A DNA stretch of 6,301 nucleotides from an uncultured Eubacteriales bacterium (lineage in GTDB: Bacteria; Bacillota_A; Clostridia; Peptostreptococcales; Anaerovoracaceae). Under the pieces are notes generated by a model. It was given only the letters and a program-made list of their open reading frames with translations, did no database searches and was not told where the DNA came from. Below, piece after piece: positions 5,260 to 6,301 of the stretch. The stretch spans positions 1 through 6,301 of the forward strand of contig CADATR010000104.1 of NCBI GenBank assembly GCA_902790885.1. The letters are read 5' to 3'. Position 1 is the first letter of the stretch. Each line of letters starts with the position of its first letter. The translations under genes were made by a program, and so were the position numbers.

Positions 5260-5366
5260 CTCTGGCGGAGGACCGATGTCAGGACTCCATGTAAGGGATC
5301 CTCCCTTCGGGCAATCCTTACAGGTAGTCCGTCACTTCGTGACACCTCACATCAAGCATGGGACTC
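5236..5366. repeat. Direct repeat B: tRNA-3'-end-like sequence plus terminator, split by an 84-nt insert
   Basis: The outer parts match repeat A (5236-5273 and 5358-5366), and the minus strand extends to TTCGAGTCCCAT, a complete tRNA T loop plus T-stem 3' strand. An 84-nt insert lies between the T-stem and acceptor-stem parts, at a point where repeat A is continuous. A and B are in the same orientation and enclose the hydrolase gene and the membrane-protein remnant. Confidence 0.65.
5274..5357. repeat. 84-nt structured insert with a possible three-way junction
   Basis: The outer arm GATGT (5275-5279) pairs with ACATC (5349-5353). Inside are two hairpins. The long one combines GGACT/AGTCC (5282-5286 with 5326-5330), CC/GG and TGTAAGG/CCTTACA (5290-5296 with 5316-5322), capped by CCCTTCGGG (a cUUCGg tetraloop on the plus strand). 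The short one is GTCAC-TTC-GTGAC (5331-5343). It is too small to code and may be a short palindromic mobile repeat or a structured RNA part. I do not recognise a named family. Confidence 0.55.
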
Positions 5367-5381
5367 GAAGAAGTCAGAATC

Positions 5382-5443
5382 GTACAAACGTTGAAATTAT
5401 AAGGAGGTAAAGCGCCGTCCCGTTTGTACCCGGTATTGTACCC
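5382..5443. repeat. Inverted repeat and short direct repeat downstream of fic
   Basis: GTACAAACG (5382-5390) and CGTTTGTAC (5421-5429) form a perfect 9-bp inverted repeat around 30 nt. The right arm runs into a tandem pair of TTGTACCC (5424-5431 and 5436-5443). It ends just before the fic stop codon. It could be a boundary of an insertion or an mRNA 3' structure. No T run follows on either strand. Confidence 0.5.
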
Positions 5444-5449
5444 AGGCAA

Positions 5450-6301
5450 TTAGTTCTTTTCCCAATTCCTGATATATTTTGATCCTCTGGATGCACCGAT
5501 ACGCTTTATTTGTCCGTTTCTTACCATTTTCCCGAGCACAGCTTCTACGGTCGTTTGGCTGATGTCCGGGTGCATAGCACAAATATCAGCTTTAGATAAA
5601 GGTGTCAGACTCCCAAGGACCGTCGCTTCAATACGAGCAGTCTTGGTTACTCTTTTCCCCTGTACTACTGCAAAGCGTTGGTCGAGCTCCTTGTAACATA
5701 TATACAGCATAGTTATGAAGTTCTGAACGAATGGGAAATAGTCATTCTGATTGGTATCCCATCCCGAAGAAGAACGCTGCAGTGCGTCGTAATACAGATC
5801 CTTGTACTTGTTGATCTGCTCTTCAAACGAGATGTATTTTCCGGCGTCGAATCCATTCTTATACAGAAGCAACAGCGATAACAGCCGTGACATCCTTCCG
5901 TTACCATCCCGGAAAGGATGAATACACAGGAAATCCAGTATGACACATGGAATCAGCAGAAGTTGATTTATATGAGAATTGGAGCATGCGATCAGATATG
6001 CCAGTTCCAGCTGCTCCATCGCCTCTTTAGTCTCATTTGCCGGTATCGGGCGAAACCTTACTCTTCTGTTTCCGTTTGTATCTATTTCTACAATAACATT
6101 ATCAGTTTGCTTATACTGCCCTGCCAGATCATCACCGGAAGGAGCCATCATCGTCTCATGAAGAAGAAGGATATCTTTTACAGAGAATGTAAGATTCACG
6201 TAATTTGAATGTATTATGTTGAGAGCATCTCTATAGCCTGCGATCTCAGCTTCGTCATGATTCAATGGCGCGCTGCTTCGATTCACTATATCCGCTATCC
6301 T
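5450..6301 (-). CDS. Fic-domain protein with C-terminal winged helix (N-terminus outside the window)
   Basis: Fic enzymes mostly transfer AMP from ATP to a hydroxyl side chain of a target protein. The visible 283 residues contain the complete active-site motif HPFRDGNGRMSR (5885-5920; matches HPFx[D/E]GNGRxxR), the preceding flap with YKQTDNVIV, and the GYRDALN helix region typical of chromosomally encoded family members. The last 60 or so residues (RIEATVLGSLTPLSKADICAMHPDISQTTVEAVLGKMVRNGQIKRIG) form a winged helix, suggesting DNA binding or autoregulation. The frame is open to the window edge, so the start and the N-terminal part, where an inhibitory (S/T)xxxE(G/N) helix would be expected, are missing. 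A GTG at 6286 is not the start, because family-like sequence (RIADIV) continues upstream. No toxin or antitoxin partner is visible. It is followed by a repeat-rich 3' region and a terminator. Confidence 0.93.
   Translation of the reverse strand, partial: RIADIVNRSSAPLNHDEAEIAGYRDALNIIHSNYVNLTFSVKDILLLHETMMAPSGDDLAGQYKQTDNVIVEIDTNGNRRVRFRPIPANETKEAMEQLELAYLIACSNSHINQLLLIPCVILDFLCIHPFRDGNGRMSRLLSLLLLYKNGFDAGKYISFEEQINKYKDLYYDALQRSSSGWDTNQNDYFPFVQNFITMLYICYKELDQRFAVVQGKRVTKTARIEATVLGSLTPLSKADICAMHPDISQTTVEAVLGKMVRNGQIKRIGASRGSKYIRNWEKN

Noticed and set aside
4247..5366. A functional tRNA-Ser gene
   Set aside because: Only the 3' end (T loop, T stem and acceptor strands) can be read; no D arm, anticodon arm or 5' acceptor strand is present near either copy.
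1..6301. CRISPR array, insertion sequence or phage genes
   Set aside because: No regularly spaced repeats, transposase, integrase or phage motifs were seen on either strand.

Overview
The window looks like an accessory stretch of a Firmicutes (Clostridia, probably Lachnospiraceae-like) chromosome. The basis is strong AGGAGG ribosome sites, consensus TATAAT boxes, gene-dense short-spaced operons and the families present. The genus cannot be fixed from the sequence. No transposase, integrase, complete RNA gene or CRISPR array is visible.

Left part (1-963): a non-coding left edge rich in inverted repeats, including a probable terminator, then a minus-strand SRAP-domain protein (DNA-damage tolerance; YedK/HMCES family) with its own candidate promoter.

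Centre (964-3189, minus strand): a tight four-gene operon, read right to left. It encodes a cytosolic flavodoxin, a hexapeptide-repeat sugar O-acetyltransferase, a small NTF2/SnoaL-fold protein and a second flavodoxin exported as a lipoprotein. Gaps are 2-10 nt, and two ribosome sites overlap the stop codon of the preceding gene. A LysR-type regulator is divergently transcribed (3361-4248). The 171-bp shared promoter region holds two near-identical 17-bp palindromes with centres 33 bp apart. They sit where a LysR regulator would both control the flavodoxin operon and repress itself.

Right part (4247-6301): a minus-strand metallo-beta-lactamase-fold hydrolase (AHL-lactonase-like) lies between two direct repeats. 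Each repeat combines what looks like the 3' end of a serine-type tRNA gene with its intrinsic terminator. The right copy is split by an 84-nt insert that can fold into a three-way junction. Between this copy and the hydrolase are 32 codons of a membrane protein C-terminus whose stop overlaps the hydrolase GTG start, so the hydrolase was probably once the second gene of an operon whose first gene has been lost. The window ends inside a Fic-domain protein with a C-terminal winged helix, whose N-terminus lies beyond the edge.

The best leads are the twin-operator LysR/flavodoxin switch with paired internal and surface flavodoxins, and the tRNA-3'-end/terminator repeats with the structured insert.
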